A stretch of DNA of 64,000 nucleotides from positions 111,271,057 to 111,335,056 of the forward strand of contig JALGPY010000001.1 of the NCBI GenBank assembly GCA_023055425.1, read 5' to 3'. This DNA comes from Linanthus parryae. Lineage: Eukaryota; Streptophyta; Magnoliopsida; Ericales; Polemoniaceae. The position numbers and the translations under genes are program-made. The notes under the pieces were generated by a model that ran no database searches, was not told the DNA's origin, and saw nothing but the letters and a program-made list of their open reading frames with translations. Positions 22,501-33,547 of this stretch are shown here, piece by piece. The first letter of the stretch is position 1. Every line of letters begins with the position of its first letter.

Positions 22501-22930
22501 GTTGACCCAAATTAGATTAAGGATCGGTCTTGAATGACATGGAGGACAAGGGGTTCTTATCAAATATGACCCAACACGTTGAATGACCCAACATTTTTTA
22601 CTTTGACCCTGATAAAGGATTTTGCCCGTATCTATAGCCTGAATATAAAAGGAGTTCTTATCAAATATGAAGCGAACATTGTTATTAGAACACATTTGAT
22701 TTACAGAAATTAGATTGACAGATAAGTGTGGCACATGAAGGGTTTTAGGAAAAATAAATGAAGAAGAAGCAGCAGTTAAACAGTAACAGAATTGTGTATA
22801 GGCAACGAGTAACCGTTGCCAACAGTGACATGATCACAACCATAATAGGGTTCAGATAGAGACACATTTGCTAAGTCCGCAGTCATATGATTTGAAGCAC
22901 CCGTATCCGTAAGCCATACCTCAGAAGAAG
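19550..22930 (-). pseudogene. Copia-2 pol: protease, integrase, RT, RNase H
   Basis: Minus-strand pieces in order. Protease WLTDTGASNHMTADL (about 22885-22930). Pre-integrase and integrase at 22510-22019 (WHSRLGHPTNS, CESCMAGK, HIDVWGPAS, FIDDFARFTW, RTDGGGEYTS), ended by a TAA just before QNG. RT at 21261-20572 ([53 protein letters not shown]) and 20517-20317 with the catalytic LLLYVDDIIVTG. RNase H at 20304-19757 (YRQLLGALQHLTFTRPDIAF, SDADWAGNPTDRRSTT, EYRALATTAEDLSW) with a tail reaching about 19550. At least six stops or frame changes make it inactive. Confidence 0.9.
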
Positions 22931-22959
22931 ACTGATTCGGTGAAGCAGTTGCAGTAAAG

Positions 22960-24055
22960 GCCGCAAGGTGCTCAGGTGGATGACGGCCTTGATAGGCTTA
23001 TTCCATACGGTGCCAGCAGTCAAGCTCCGTATGGTAGTCTAGGCCACAAATCTAACATGTAACCTGAGCTGGACGACCGGACCCACCGGAGCGCCCCCTA
23101 TGAGAGTCGGATCTACCATGTCCGTTGCCTCGACCTGACCCGTGACCGGTATTGATTCTGGACCCGTAACCAGGTCCATATCCGGATCCGGATCAAGATC
23201 CATAGTTCGAACCAGAACCGAATGAAGAACCACCCGACCCGCCAGATTGACCGTCCCTTGCAGAATCAAAGCGGCCACCACCACGGGAACCGGACCGTCC
23301 ACCACCACGGTTACCGGAAAAGAAACAGCCATCACGGCCGCCGCCACCCCTATTAGAGAAGAAGGCGGTGGGAGAAGTTAGATCTGGGGGTGGTGATTGA
23401 GACTGTAGCATCTATTCTTCAGCGCGTAAGAGCACGTGAAGTTCTTCGAATGGGATCGACGTCGATTTGATTCGAACAGAGTACCGGAAGGAGTTGTAAT
23501 CCACGGGGACGCCATTTAGTGTGTACATAAGCATATCCTCGTCGTCAACAGTAACAGAGGAAACGGAAAGCTTATTCCGTAATATGGAAAGCTTCTTCAT
23601 GTATAGATCGACCCGATCGGAATCCTTTTGAGGGTTTGAAGCTCTGATTTGAGTTGAAGAACGTGCGATTGGGTCAGCGACGCATAGCGACGTTCAAGTG
23701 TTTCCCAAGCAGATCTGGCTAGGGTTGTACCAAGAACAAGAGTGAGAGCTTCAGTGGAGAGGGTGGCGTTCAAAACTGTGAGAACGGCCTGATCTTGAAG
23801 AATCCAGGTTGTGAAAGCCGGATTTGGGAGAGGAGATAAAGATCCATCGGGAAGAGTATGAAACTCCGGCGGAGAGGACGAAGAACCATCCAAATGATCA
23901 AATAAACCATGGTTTTTGAAAAAAGAGGCGATCCGATGACGCCAAAGGATAAAATTAAAGCTATCAAGCTTGAACGGCAAGAGATTGTGAATGTTCGACA
24001 ATAGGTAAAGAGGCGAGGCCGGTGAAGGACGGCCGCCGGTGGTGATAGATTGCAT
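22960..24055 (-). pseudogene. Copia-2 gag with Gly/Arg-rich linker and zinc knuckle
   Basis: The ATG at 24055 opens a 152-residue gag reading (NILLPFKLDSFNFILWRHRI-type start, LQDQAVLTVLNATLSTEAL, ARSAWETLERRYASL). It continues in 23600-23412 (LRNKLSVSSVTVDDEDMLMYTLNGVP) and 23411-23193 (RGGGGRDG and GRGGG-type repeats). A CX2CX4HX4C knuckle (CGLDYHTELDCWHRM region) is visible at about 22985-23050, with stops within it. Frames shift three times. Confidence 0.85.
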
Positions 24056-24061
24056 CTTTCA

Positions 24062-24075
24062 GGCCTCTGATACCA
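24062..24075 (-). other. Copia-2 primer-binding site
   Basis: On the minus strand TGGTATCAGAGGCC follows the 5' LTR end CTTTCA without a gap. Initiator-Met tRNA type. Confidence 0.88.
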
Positions 24076-24404
24076 TGAAAGTGGAGTTAGGGTTTTGTGA
24101 GAGACGAAGAAGTGAGACGGTAGAGAGAAATGATTACTTTATATGCATTCTTATCTTAACCCTAATACAGAGAAGGCAATAAATACATCTCTCAATCAGT
24201 GCAACAGTTGGATCGTAATCCAACGGTAGGAAATGTAAACCTAATACAGCTGGGATTTATATGAGGGAATGAATAAATAAGTGGGCTTAATACAAGAGCC
24301 CATTGCAACTGAAAAGCTTGGCTGACTGAGCCCATTCATGTAAGGCCTTATCTTGCTTGCTAAGCCCAATACTGTGAGGCCTTATTTGAGTTGGTGTTCT
24401 ATTA
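24076..24404 (-). repeat. Copia-2 5' LTR
   Basis: Plus-strand start TGAAAGTGGAGTTAGG and end TTCTATTA, then the AATTA target duplication. Partner of 19218-19543. Confidence 0.88.
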
Positions 24405-24409
24405 AATTA

Positions 24410-25434
24410 GAGAGCTTGTTTCATGATAAAAAGAGTGCTAGATTTGCCGACTTAGAACCAGAATTTGTCTCACTGCGTTCGGATTACTGCCTTCTTAGAC
24501 GACTATTGCTCCAGACTCAAATTCATTGTTGATCACATGGAAACGTGGTGCCCGATGTCTAGAATGAACGTCTCATCATCCAACTAACCAATGGATCTCG
24601 CCTTCCTACGGGGGTGTTGCTATGTTGATGCAACACACCTCTACCCTCCCTACCTACTTATCTCCCAGTTCGATGATACGGTTGGATGAGCGCCGCCAAG
24701 CTTGTCGAGACGCGTTTTCCATTGGTTCCAATCTGTTCACAATGGTGCCTTGAGCTAAGCCGACCAATGCATCCCCTCAGCTAGCACATGTCTGGATCAC
24801 TGGACAAGCACCATCTCCGCATGCACCACCACCTACTCCACAATCCCATGGTCGTGGCAATTCGGGTGGTTCTCGCAATAATTCTTCTTGCGGAAATGGT
24901 CGCGGTCGTACACCCTCCGGTCAAGCGCCACCATAGTCTACAACCCAACATGGTAGTTGGGTGTGGTACCCCGACCCATGAGTTTTATTCTGCAAGCGCC
25001 TATGCTGACGTGTCCATACCCCACAACACCTACTTGGGCACCACCTACTTATCAAAATTCTACTCATGGTCACCTCGATCCTGTGCCTGCTCCTCACTCT
25101 CAAGATATTTCGGCAACCTCATGCTCCCCCTCGTCGACCACAGATTTTGGCTCACGGTTCTCTTGCATGACCCTTAATGTCCGAGAACAAACCTGGTACA
25201 TGTATTCAGGAGCATTCTCTCATCTCACGTCTCAAACAGTCAAGCTATCATCAGTGATGTCATCTTGTCCTATATCTAATACGCTAGTTTGTAGTTGGTA
25301 ATGGTATGAGCATCCCATTGTGTGGTTCAAGTTAGCAAACACTTACTACGCTATTCCATCCCCTTCACATTAAAAACGCCTTTCTTACTCCCAACACTAT
25401 TATAAACCTATTATATGTTCGTCAATTTAGAAAT
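24410..25434 (+). pseudogene. Old Copia gag continuation to protease region
   Basis: Right after Copia-2 the reading resumes as ESLFHDKKSARFADLEPEFVSL, the middle of Copia gag. Further pieces to 25400 include a Pro/Ser-rich tract and text preceding the protease core (NLLYVRQFRN at the junction with solo LTR A). Frames change repeatedly. Confidence 0.7.
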
Positions 25435-26878
25435 TGTTGGAATAGATGTCCGAGAGGCAATCTAGTTTAGAGTGAATTTGTTTTTGGCTAGAACATTCAT
25501 TGTATTATTTATTGGATATTTAATATAATGAAGTCCTTAGATTTACAATTGTGTTGTTTATCTTAAATATCCCTAGTCCAATATAATGATTAATAGGACA
25601 ATCATCTATATACTAGTATGGGGTTGGATTGATATGGAGATATTATGATCCAGCACATAGGTGTGCATTAAGGGTAATGGCGCACTGGATGACCCATCTC
25701 CGAGAAGGCTACATACATGTTATGTGGAGTCACAAGCGCTTGTCGTGGAGACAACGGTATTGTCATCCTTAGACTTAAAGTCACAATATTGTCTAGTTGT
25801 GGATTATTGTGATTTTGGTAGCGTCAAATGCCACACCGTAACTCGGTAGCTATAAAGGCGTGTACCGGATACAATAAGAAGCAAGCTTAGAAATCGTAGT
25901 AGACGTAGATATAATTTGTCCCTCTCACGTAACGGGAGAAACTATCCGAGGCCACTCGAGGGATAGTGCTTATAGAATGTCTGGCCAGACTCAAATAAAT
26001 CAATATGGGATATTGATGTTATTTTCACGAATAAGGCAATTCCCAGAATCGAGAAACTCTGGATTGGATATACGAGTGTGACTTGTATGTCTCGTATCGA
26101 ATCCGGATATGGAGACAAAGGGATGTGACAATTACTTGCACAAGGTTTGTCGGATGACTATTCTATTAGTTGGCTAGAATGGATGTCTTGCTAGAGACCG
26201 CTCCATATAAGCAAATTGTTTCTACCAACTAGATAGAACCTAGGGGGTCACACGCTAGATAGAGTTTATCTAGATTTGGGAATTAATTAATATGATTAAT
26301 TAATTATAAGGATCATTTTGCAACACCTTGCAAACTTATTAGGACTAATTTGCAAGGAAGGGACTAAACCGAATTCTAGTAGGACTATAATAGGGTCTTT
26401 AGGTAGTTGACAAGGATTTCTTGGACTATATAAAGGATGATCCTTCCTTCCTTCCCACACTTTTGACACTATTGTTCATAACTTGAGTGGGAGAGAACAA
26501 AGGAGAGAGAGAGAGCAAGCAACAAGAGGGCCGAACCCGACCCCCTTGCGCCGCCCCTACCCGTTGGCCAACAAAGGAGGACGAAACCTCCTTGTTGCCT
26601 CGTGTTGTGTGATTTCTTCTTCCTCTTCCTCCGGTCCAAGCTAGCACAAAAGAGAAGGAAGATCTAGATCTCAACTCTAGGCGTGGATCAACCGTAGAGA
26701 CGTGACATGATTCTTCCTTTAATTATCTTTTTCCTCTGCGTATCCATGATCAAAACCCTAAGGTGTGTAACATTATTTTTCCTTTACCATCGTTTTGCTT
26801 CTCTTCCTGTGATCCTTGGAGGGTATTGAATAGATAAATTATCTTTTTCCGCTGCGTATCCATGATCAAAACCCTACA
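25435..26878 (+). mobile_element. Solo LTR A of a ~1.4-kb LTR family
   Basis: Begins TGTTGGAATAGATG and ends AAAACCCTACA, canonical TG/CA ends, 1444 bp. The flanks GAAAT and CAAAT are a 5-bp TSD with one mismatch, and the Copia reading around it rejoins when it is removed. There is no PBS, PPT or coding sequence, so it is a solo LTR. Two more copies are at 29295-32989 and 44971-46392. Copy A has a small internal duplication near its end (the CGTATCCATGATCAAAACCC phrase occurs twice). Confidence 0.85.
26427..26434 (+). promoter_or_regulatory. Putative TATA box of solo LTR A
   Basis: TATATAAA, followed by GGATGATCC, lies about 990 bp into the LTR. The same phrase occurs at the equivalent place in copy C and as TATATAA in copy B (32590-32596). 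This fits the LTR core promoter and supports plus-strand orientation. Confidence 0.55.
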
Positions 26879-29294
26879 CAAATAATGTATCCCTTCATTT
26901 TGACCCGTTTTTTTTCTTGTGAATGACCTTCGTTCGGGAACTAGTTTGATGAGGAGTTATTTTTCGGGAGAACTATACCCCATTCATTTAAGTACGTCCA
27001 CCTCTCTAGCTTGGTCTCTTGTTGTCCTTCCTTCACCAGTCTGGCACAATCGGCTCAGACATCCTGGACACCGCATTCTAGACGATCTTCAAATTCATCA
27101 TTTTATTTCTTGTAATAAATAAATCGGAGGCCCTTCTCAAATTTAGTTTGGTATGCCCATTAAGAGCTTTCAATGTACCCTTAGGAGTGAATTTGATAGT
27201 AGCCCCTTTCATGAATATGCCGCACAATATGGTGTTGTTTTTCTTTTTTTTCTTTTCCACAAGCCTCTTCTCAAGGTGGAACATATTATTCGTCGAGTTA
27301 ATGATATTTATCGTACCCTCCTCTCTCAAGCCTCTTTTCCCCCAAATTTTTGGGTCGAGTCTATTATGCGGCAGTGTACTTAGACAATATTCTACCCACC
27401 ACAACCCTCCATAATAACATTCCTGTCACTCTATACCGTCGTCCAACCACCTACGATCATCTTCGGATGTTTGGAGGTATGTGCTATTCCAACCTTTCCT
27501 CCACTGCCCCTCATAAGCTCACTCCTCGATCCACTAGATGTGTCCTCTAGAGTCTCCCTCAAACTATCATAGTTATTGGTGTCTAGATATTTCCATTAGT
27601 CGGGTCCACATCTCCTGCTATGTCCCATTTGATGAGACAGTCTTCCCCTTCTTTATCCCCGGGTATATCTCTCCTCCTATGCACAAGTCTCATCATCCCG
27701 ATGATGGTTCTCTTACCACCACTATGACACGCCAATGTAATAACCCTACTACTGCTGCAATATTGCCTCCCCTTACTGTACCCACACCCACTAAACCCCC
27801 TAATGTGCCAGAACCGCCCCTCCCCCTCCCTAGTGACAAAATATGAGCACACGCTCTAAACATGGGATCACCAAACCTATACATTGTCTCACCCTCCAAC
27901 ATAAAACACCACCCACAATATCGCCTTTACTTAAATCTCACGTGTCTGCCCTGGCGTATCCACACTGGAAGGCTGATATGGATGATGAGTTTGGTGTCGT
28001 CGTTTGAAATTGTACTTGGGATTTGGTTCCCCATCCTCGTGGGGAAAAAATACTTTGTGCATTATGTCTCTTTCAACATAAGTATCGAGCATATGGTATT
28101 CATCAACATTATAAGCCGCGACTGGTCGTTAATAGAAAGTTCTGACTAGTCTGCGTGGTATGCGAAGAAACATTCAGTTCAATTGTCAAATGGTCACCAT
28201 TCGCATGGTTCTTACTCATGTTGTCTCGTTTTCTTTGCTTATACCTCAGCTTGGTAAGAAAATTGTTTTTTTCCTGGGGATTTGGAGGAGACTGTGATTC
28301 TCGCCATCCATACTACGTACGTAGCCTTCGGAAGCTTCTCTATGGCATCAAGCAGGCCCCACAAGCCTGGTTAAACTGGTTTGCTAGTTTTGTTACAAAA
28401 ACGGTGGGATTCTCCATTTATTCAGGTAATGAGTCACTCTTTGTTATAGTCATGGATCTGACATTGTCTATATACTACTATGTGGATGATATTATCATCA
28501 TGGGAGCTTTGTCTTCTTCTCTACAATAGATTATCTCGCAGATATATAGGGAGTTTGCTATATCTGACCTAGGACCCTCCATAATTTTCAAGGTGTGGAA
28601 GTCACTCGGGATTCCGCTGGCCTGTTTCTCTCTCGGCGTAAGTATTACATGGAAATTATTTGTCGTGCCTCAATGACAACATTTAAACCGAGCACTACAA
28701 CCGTCGAGACAAGTTCCAAGCTCACCGAAGGTTTGGTCCCCGAGTTTTAGACCCTACACTCTACAAGAAGCTCACGGGCGCTTTACAACATCTTACTTTC
28801 ACTCAGCTTGAGTTATTATACGTCGTTCAACATATTTGTCTCTTTATTCACGAAACTCATTATCACGCCTTAAAGTGATCATTCGCTATGTTCGTCATAC
28901 TCTTAACTATGAATTTCATATATTATATCAGTTTTGTTGGCCGTGCTGTCTATACACATGTTGATTGGATATGATGCCTAGACACTCAGCGATCCACTTC
29001 ATGTTACTATGTATTTTTTCAGTGACAACCTTCTCAGTTGGTCCTCCAAGTGTCGGGCCACAGTTTCACGATCTAGTGCTAAGGCTGAATATTGTGGTGT
29101 GGCTAATGGTGTATTTGAGTTATGGTGGATATGAAACCTACTCTTTGAGCTTCAGGTGCCACCGCCTCGTGTCTTGGTTGTTTATTGTGACAACGTCAGT
29201 GCAGTTTATCTATCCGGCAACCATGTGTAGCACTAGCGCGCGAAGCATCTGGAGATTGATTAGCATTTTGTTCAGGAAAATGTGCTCTTGGGAT
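26879..29294 (+). pseudogene. Old Copia pol: integrase, RT, RNase H
   Basis: Decayed pol in several plus frames. SPVWHNRLRHPGHRILDDL (27033-27090) is the pre-integrase site. AAVYLDNILPTTTLHNNIPVT and LRMFGGMCYSNLS (27350-27550) are the integrase C-terminus. RT pieces include LRKLLYGIKQAPQAWLNWF and the catalytic-loop match YYYVDDIIIMG (28155-28529). RNase H pieces run to 29290 (ARSIWRLI region, in register with the conserved AKH.E.D block). It is cut by solo LTR B at 29295. No long frame survives. Confidence 0.8.
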
Positions 29295-29892
29295 TGTTGG
29301 AATAGGTGCCCCAGATGTAATCTAGATTTAGTATGAACACTGCTTGGCTAGAATATTCATTTATTATTTATGGAAATACTTAATATGATGAAGTTCTTAG
29401 ATTACAATGTGTTGTTTATCTTAAATATCCCTAGTTCATTATATTGATTAACATGACGATCACTATAGACTAGTATGTGGGCAGATTGATATGGAGTTAT
29501 CAAGTCTAACACATGAGTATGCAATAGGAGTAATGGCATACTGGATTGACCCACTACGAGAAGGCTACATTAGATTATGTCAAAGTCACAAGTGCTTCTC
29601 GTAGTGCTAATGGTATTGTATTCCTTAGACTTGAAGTCACTAAATACTCTAGTTGTTAAATATCGTGCTTTGATATTATCAAACGTTACACACTAACTGG
29701 TAACTATAAATATAGCTATCGGGCATGATAGGAAGCAAGCTGAGAGATGGTAGTGATGTAGAGAGGATTTTTCCCTCTCACATAATGGGAGAAAATATCC
29801 ATGGGCCACTCGAGGGGTGGTGCTTATAGAATGTCTGACTAGACTCAGATAAATCCATATAAGATATTGATGTTATCTTCTCGGATAAGCAT

Positions 29893-30486
29893 CACTACAA
29901 GAAAAACAGTCGCAAATGGCGCTTACAAACCGCCATTAAAAGACAAAAAATCGCCCTTTCTCTCCTTTACGACGGTTCTTATGGCGGTTCTGCATGTGCC
30001 GTTAATCTAACAGTCGTATGCAGCTTAACGGCAGTTCAAAGCGCCGTACAATTTAACAGCGGCTGGCCATGCGCCGTTTAGACTAACAACGGTTGAAATA
30101 AGCGCCCTAAACATTACCGACGGTATCCTGAAAAACCGTCGTTTGTATCATTTTTTACATTTTTAATATTTAATCAATAATTATTTTATTGAAGTTTTAT
30201 ATAATTTTTTTTTTATTTTTTTGCAATAATATAATGTTTTTCAGTTAAAACTATAAATTTTGTTTATTACCTAAAGAATTTACAATTTTTTCTTCCAATT
30301 TCCAAACCGAATTGTTCAAACACATCCTCCGTTTTCCTATCTGAAAATTTTGCAATCGTCTTGGATTTCAAATCATCCCATCCCAAATTGTCAATACATA
30401 GACATTCTTCAACCCATCTAAAACTTTCTAATTCATCCCATTATTTCTCAGATCTGGAAGGGAGAAGAAGATATGTACGGATACAC

Positions 30487-30524
<38 letters not shown>

Positions 30525-32187
30525 ATAATTTCTCAGATCTGGAAGGGGGAAAAAGATCGGAATGGATACACAGACAAGAGAGAGAGAGAGATAGAGAGGT
30601 AGGAGATGGAGATCGAAGGGCTTCCGAGATGAAGAGGACGGAGGGGACGGAGAGACGGAGGGGACGGAGAGAGGAGGGACAGAGGAAAGCAGGAGGGAGA
30701 AAGGAGATGCAAAAATAGAGGGAGGGATGGAGGGAGGGAGGGAGAACGGAGATGCAGAAATAGCGGGAGGGAGGGAAGCAGAGAACAGAGGGAGGGATGA
30801 AGGGAATGAGTGAAGGGATGGAACTGAGAAGTACATACCTGGTCGACGAAGGAGGGAGGCACCATCACCGTCTGGAAGATGGTCGACGTAGAGAGAGAGG
30901 GGGGGGGGGGAGAGAGAGAGAGTGACGGAGGTGGGGTGCTTTGAGTGATGTTACGGATGCCGAAACTTTCTCCCGGAGAGAGGCCGCATATGCCACGTCA
31001 TGGTATTATTTATTAGTGTAATTCTCATTTTCTCTCTCCACTCTCTCTCCTCATCCCCTCTCTCTTTACTCCCTTCACTCTGCGCCTTTCACCATTCCTC
31101 CGAGGAGATGATGAACAACTTTGAAAGGTCCTAATAAGCAACCATGGACAAAATCTTGAAAGGATGAGATTGCAAATTAAGATCATAAACCAACTGAACT
31201 AGGACCAGATTTAGGTATCCCAAACATAAACCAGAGTATGATAGATCCAAAAATTCAGGGGATTGCAAAATATTTGATCTTTTCATAGATCCAGATGGGT
31301 GTAAGAGCATAAACAATAGCAACTAATCACATGAATCATCAGCTGAGTTTTAGGTATTGTGAACCAGATTTTCGTATTCTCTCACCTACCGTAGTATGGA
31401 TCAAGAAAGGGAGGTTCAGATGTTTAGATGGAATAGTGGATTTGCTGGGTTGTGCAACACAAAATTCGTCTTTTTCTTTCTAGTTATGAAAAATAAAAAA
31501 GAAAGTTACTGGAGCAGATATTGTACTGGGTTGTTCTGCATAGAATATACAGAAGTTGAAGATTTCATGAGGTTAAAGATAGAAGAGAGAAGGGCAGATG
31601 ATGAAGAAAGAGTAAAAGTAGAGAGGAAAGAAAGAGATAAGATAGAAGAGAGAGAGAGAGTGGAGAGAGAAGATAAAAAAATTGTTATTAATAACTGATG
31701 TGGCACATTAGGCCCCTGGTCGGGAGATATATTCGGCATATGTATCATTTCTGGGGGTGCTTTAGGAGGGAGGCGGCTGTTCTGAGGGGGGTTGGTGATG
31801 TGTTGGTTTATAAAGAAATAGGGTTTCCAACTAACGGTTGAGATTTAATCTGTACAACTAAGTGATTTTGTTTTTTAAAGGTACGGCGCTTTATCATTTT
31901 GCATCGTTTAACTTAACGGCACTTCTACCCTAACCGCCCTTCGTTGTCCCTAAACGGCACTTTCGTGCCAAGCGTCGTTAAAAATAACGGCGTGTTCCCC
32001 CAAACCGCCCTTAACATTTCCATCAACGGCGTTTTGTGACGAACCGCCGTTATTATTAACGGCGTCTTATATGAAACCGCCCTTTGCAATATTAAAAACG
32101 GTGGTTTAACTTAAAGCGCCGTTTATGGATTCAGAAAACGACACTTGGAAAGTACAAGCGCCGGGAAAGACACTTTTTCTAGTAGTG
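29893..32187. mobile_element. Non-autonomous CACTA DNA transposon, 2295 bp
   Basis: Starts CACTACAAGAAAAACAG and its complement at the right end starts CACTACTAGAAAAAGTG, the CACTA terminal inverted repeat. The 3-bp TSD CAT (29890-29892, 32188-32190) is as expected, and removal restores the LTR phrase ATAAGCATATTCCCAGG. About 240 bp inside each end carry many AACGGC/GCCGTT-type units (29917-30140 and 31880-32125), the subterminal repeats bound by CACTA transposases. The centre is purine-rich (GA repeats, 30480-30960). No transposase domain is seen, so it would need a partner in trans. Confidence 0.9.
30472..30930. repeat. GA/GGA-rich low-complexity tract inside the CACTA element
   Basis: Runs of GAGAGA (30494-30520, 30577-30600), GGAGGGA units (30717-30790) and a G-run at about 30899-30910. 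ORFs over it on either strand are low-complexity and not credible genes. Confidence 0.8.
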
Positions 32188-32989
32188 CATATTCCCAGGA
32201 TCGAGAAACTATGGCTTGGATATACGAGTGTGACTACTATGTCTCGTGTCCAATCTGGATATGGAGACAAAGGGATAATACAATCGGGTAACATTTGGCA
32301 CAATGTTTGTCGGATCATTGACTATTTCTATTAGTTGGGTGACATAGCTCTGTTGATAGATACCGCTCTATGTTAGTAATAGTTACTACCAACTAAGTAG
32401 AAACCAATGGGGTCACACACCATATGGATTAAACTAGATATGGGCATTAATTAGTGGGGCTAATTAATCAAGAGGATCTAAACGTGTCCACAAGAAAATT
32501 TAGTAGGACTAATTTGCAAGGGGGAATAATCCGTGTATGTGCAGGATTAGTATTGGGGGCAATCATGTAGTTAATAAGGATTTATTAACTATATAACGAG
32601 TACCGAGCTTGTTATTTTCTCAACAAGATTCATTATTGAGAGAACATAACAAAGCAAGGAAAGAGACAAGACCAAGAGGCCGAGCCTCCCAGTCCAATCC
32701 GCCCCTATTGCCGTCGGCCTTCCTAGGCGCAGCTTGCTCCGTTTTGCGTGATCTCTTGACTCCTTTTTCCGTTGCTAGAACTACACATGGAGAAGGATTC
32801 CAGTCAGTAATTCAAGGTGTGGATACTCGTAGAATCGATGACACAATTCTTCGTAGTGATCACACAAACTAAGGGACACAATTTTTCTACCTTCATCATG
32901 TTATGATTGCTTGCATGTGATCCTTGGAGGGATTTGAGCAGGATAATTTTTTTGTTATTTCGCTGCGTAACCTGCATCAAAACCCTACA

Positions 32990-33131
32990 GGGGTAACTTT
33001 GTGTCCTTCTCATCCCAACCGATTACTAGTGTGCTGATATCTTCACCAAGGGGATCCCTCTCCATCTATTTCAACGTTTCATGTCCAGCCTGAGAGTTTG
33101 GGACTCTCCCGGTTCGACTGCTAGGGTGTAA
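32990..33131 (+). pseudogene. Old Copia RNase H C-terminal end
   Basis: After solo LTR B the reading continues with ADIFTKGIPLHLFQRFMSSLRV and a stop at about 33129, the typical end of Copia pol. A stop codon lies just before the ADIFTKG block. Confidence 0.75.
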
Positions 33132-33234
33132 TAGTGTTGTAATTAACCTAGGTAGGATGATTTATATTGTAAATATTGCTTGTATATAAGCTGAGTAATA
33201 GAATGTGCCAGTCAGGCAATTACTCACATTAACA
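33127..33234 (+). repeat. Possible 3' LTR remnant of the old Copia
   Basis: TGTAATAGTG directly after the pol stop and CATTAACA at about 33234 could be LTR ends. The 108-bp length is short and no 5' partner is visible, so this may be only the first part of an LTR. Confidence 0.35.
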
Positions 33235-33547
33235 ATTTTTTCTTATTAATGGGAGAAGGGAAACTAATTATCCATGTTTAACAATATTGTGTCTTGATCG
33301 TAGCACCATCAGGGAATTGAGGGAAAGGAGGACTTGAGATTATCCAAATCCATACTTGTAGATCATGTTAGGAAATAATCTGCAATAGTAAAATAAAACT
33401 GGAACTTAGACGATGAATATGTCACCAGTGAGCACAACAGATTTGGATAAGAGGATCGCATTGGCGAGCGCTTTCCTTAAAGCTTTCCCCCCGGTGCTAG
33501 AAATCTGAACGGAACAATCGCCTCCCAGGACTCCTCTTGATACACTT
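33235..33547. other. Unclassified host sequence left of the large-LTR element
   Basis: No recognisable gene. It continues at 41269 once the element 33548-41268 is removed (GATACACTT before, GACAGGCATAGC after). A short plus ORF (MSPVSTTDLDKRIAL...) starts near 33418 and has a stop before the insertion site. Origin unknown, possibly an older decayed repeat. Confidence 0.4.

Larger units (their letters stand above)
19218..24404 (-). mobile_element. Copia-2: full-length but decayed Copia on the minus strand
   Basis: A 5.19-kb element with LTRs of 326 and 329 bp, a 5-bp TSD AATTA (19213-19217 and 24405-24409), a PBS and broken gag-pol on the minus strand. In element orientation the LTRs start TAATAGAA and end CTTTCA. 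Gag begins LYLLSNIHNLLPFKLDSFNF, close to Copia-3 at the right end of the window, so both belong to one lineage. Many frameshifts and stops show it is older than Copia-1. Confidence 0.92.
29295..32989 (+). mobile_element. Solo LTR B of the ~1.4-kb family, split by a CACTA element
   Basis: Begins TGTTGGAATAGGTG and ends AAAACCCTACA. The flanks GGGAT and GGGGT form a 5-bp TSD with one mismatch. Without the CACTA insert it is about 1.4 kb and collinear with copies A and C, but more diverged from both. It sits 2.4 kb from copy A inside the same old Copia. Confidence 0.82.
18895..33234 (+). mobile_element. Old plus-strand Copia element, heavily nested
   Basis: Four coding islands (18895-19217, 24410-25434, 26879-29294, 32990-33131) read in order as gag, protease/integrase, RT and RNase H of one Copia element once three inserts are skipped: Copia-2, solo LTR A, and solo LTR B with its CACTA. 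At the solo LTR A junction the rejoined reading crosses cleanly (LLYVRQFRN before, NVSLHFD after). The 5' LTR and PBS were not found, so it seems 5'-truncated. It is the oldest element of this cluster because everything else is inside it. Confidence 0.85.

Noticed and set aside
30441..30868. Ser/Pro-rich ORFs on the minus strand in the CACTA element
   Set aside because: They are translations of GA/GGA repeats with no transposase motif.
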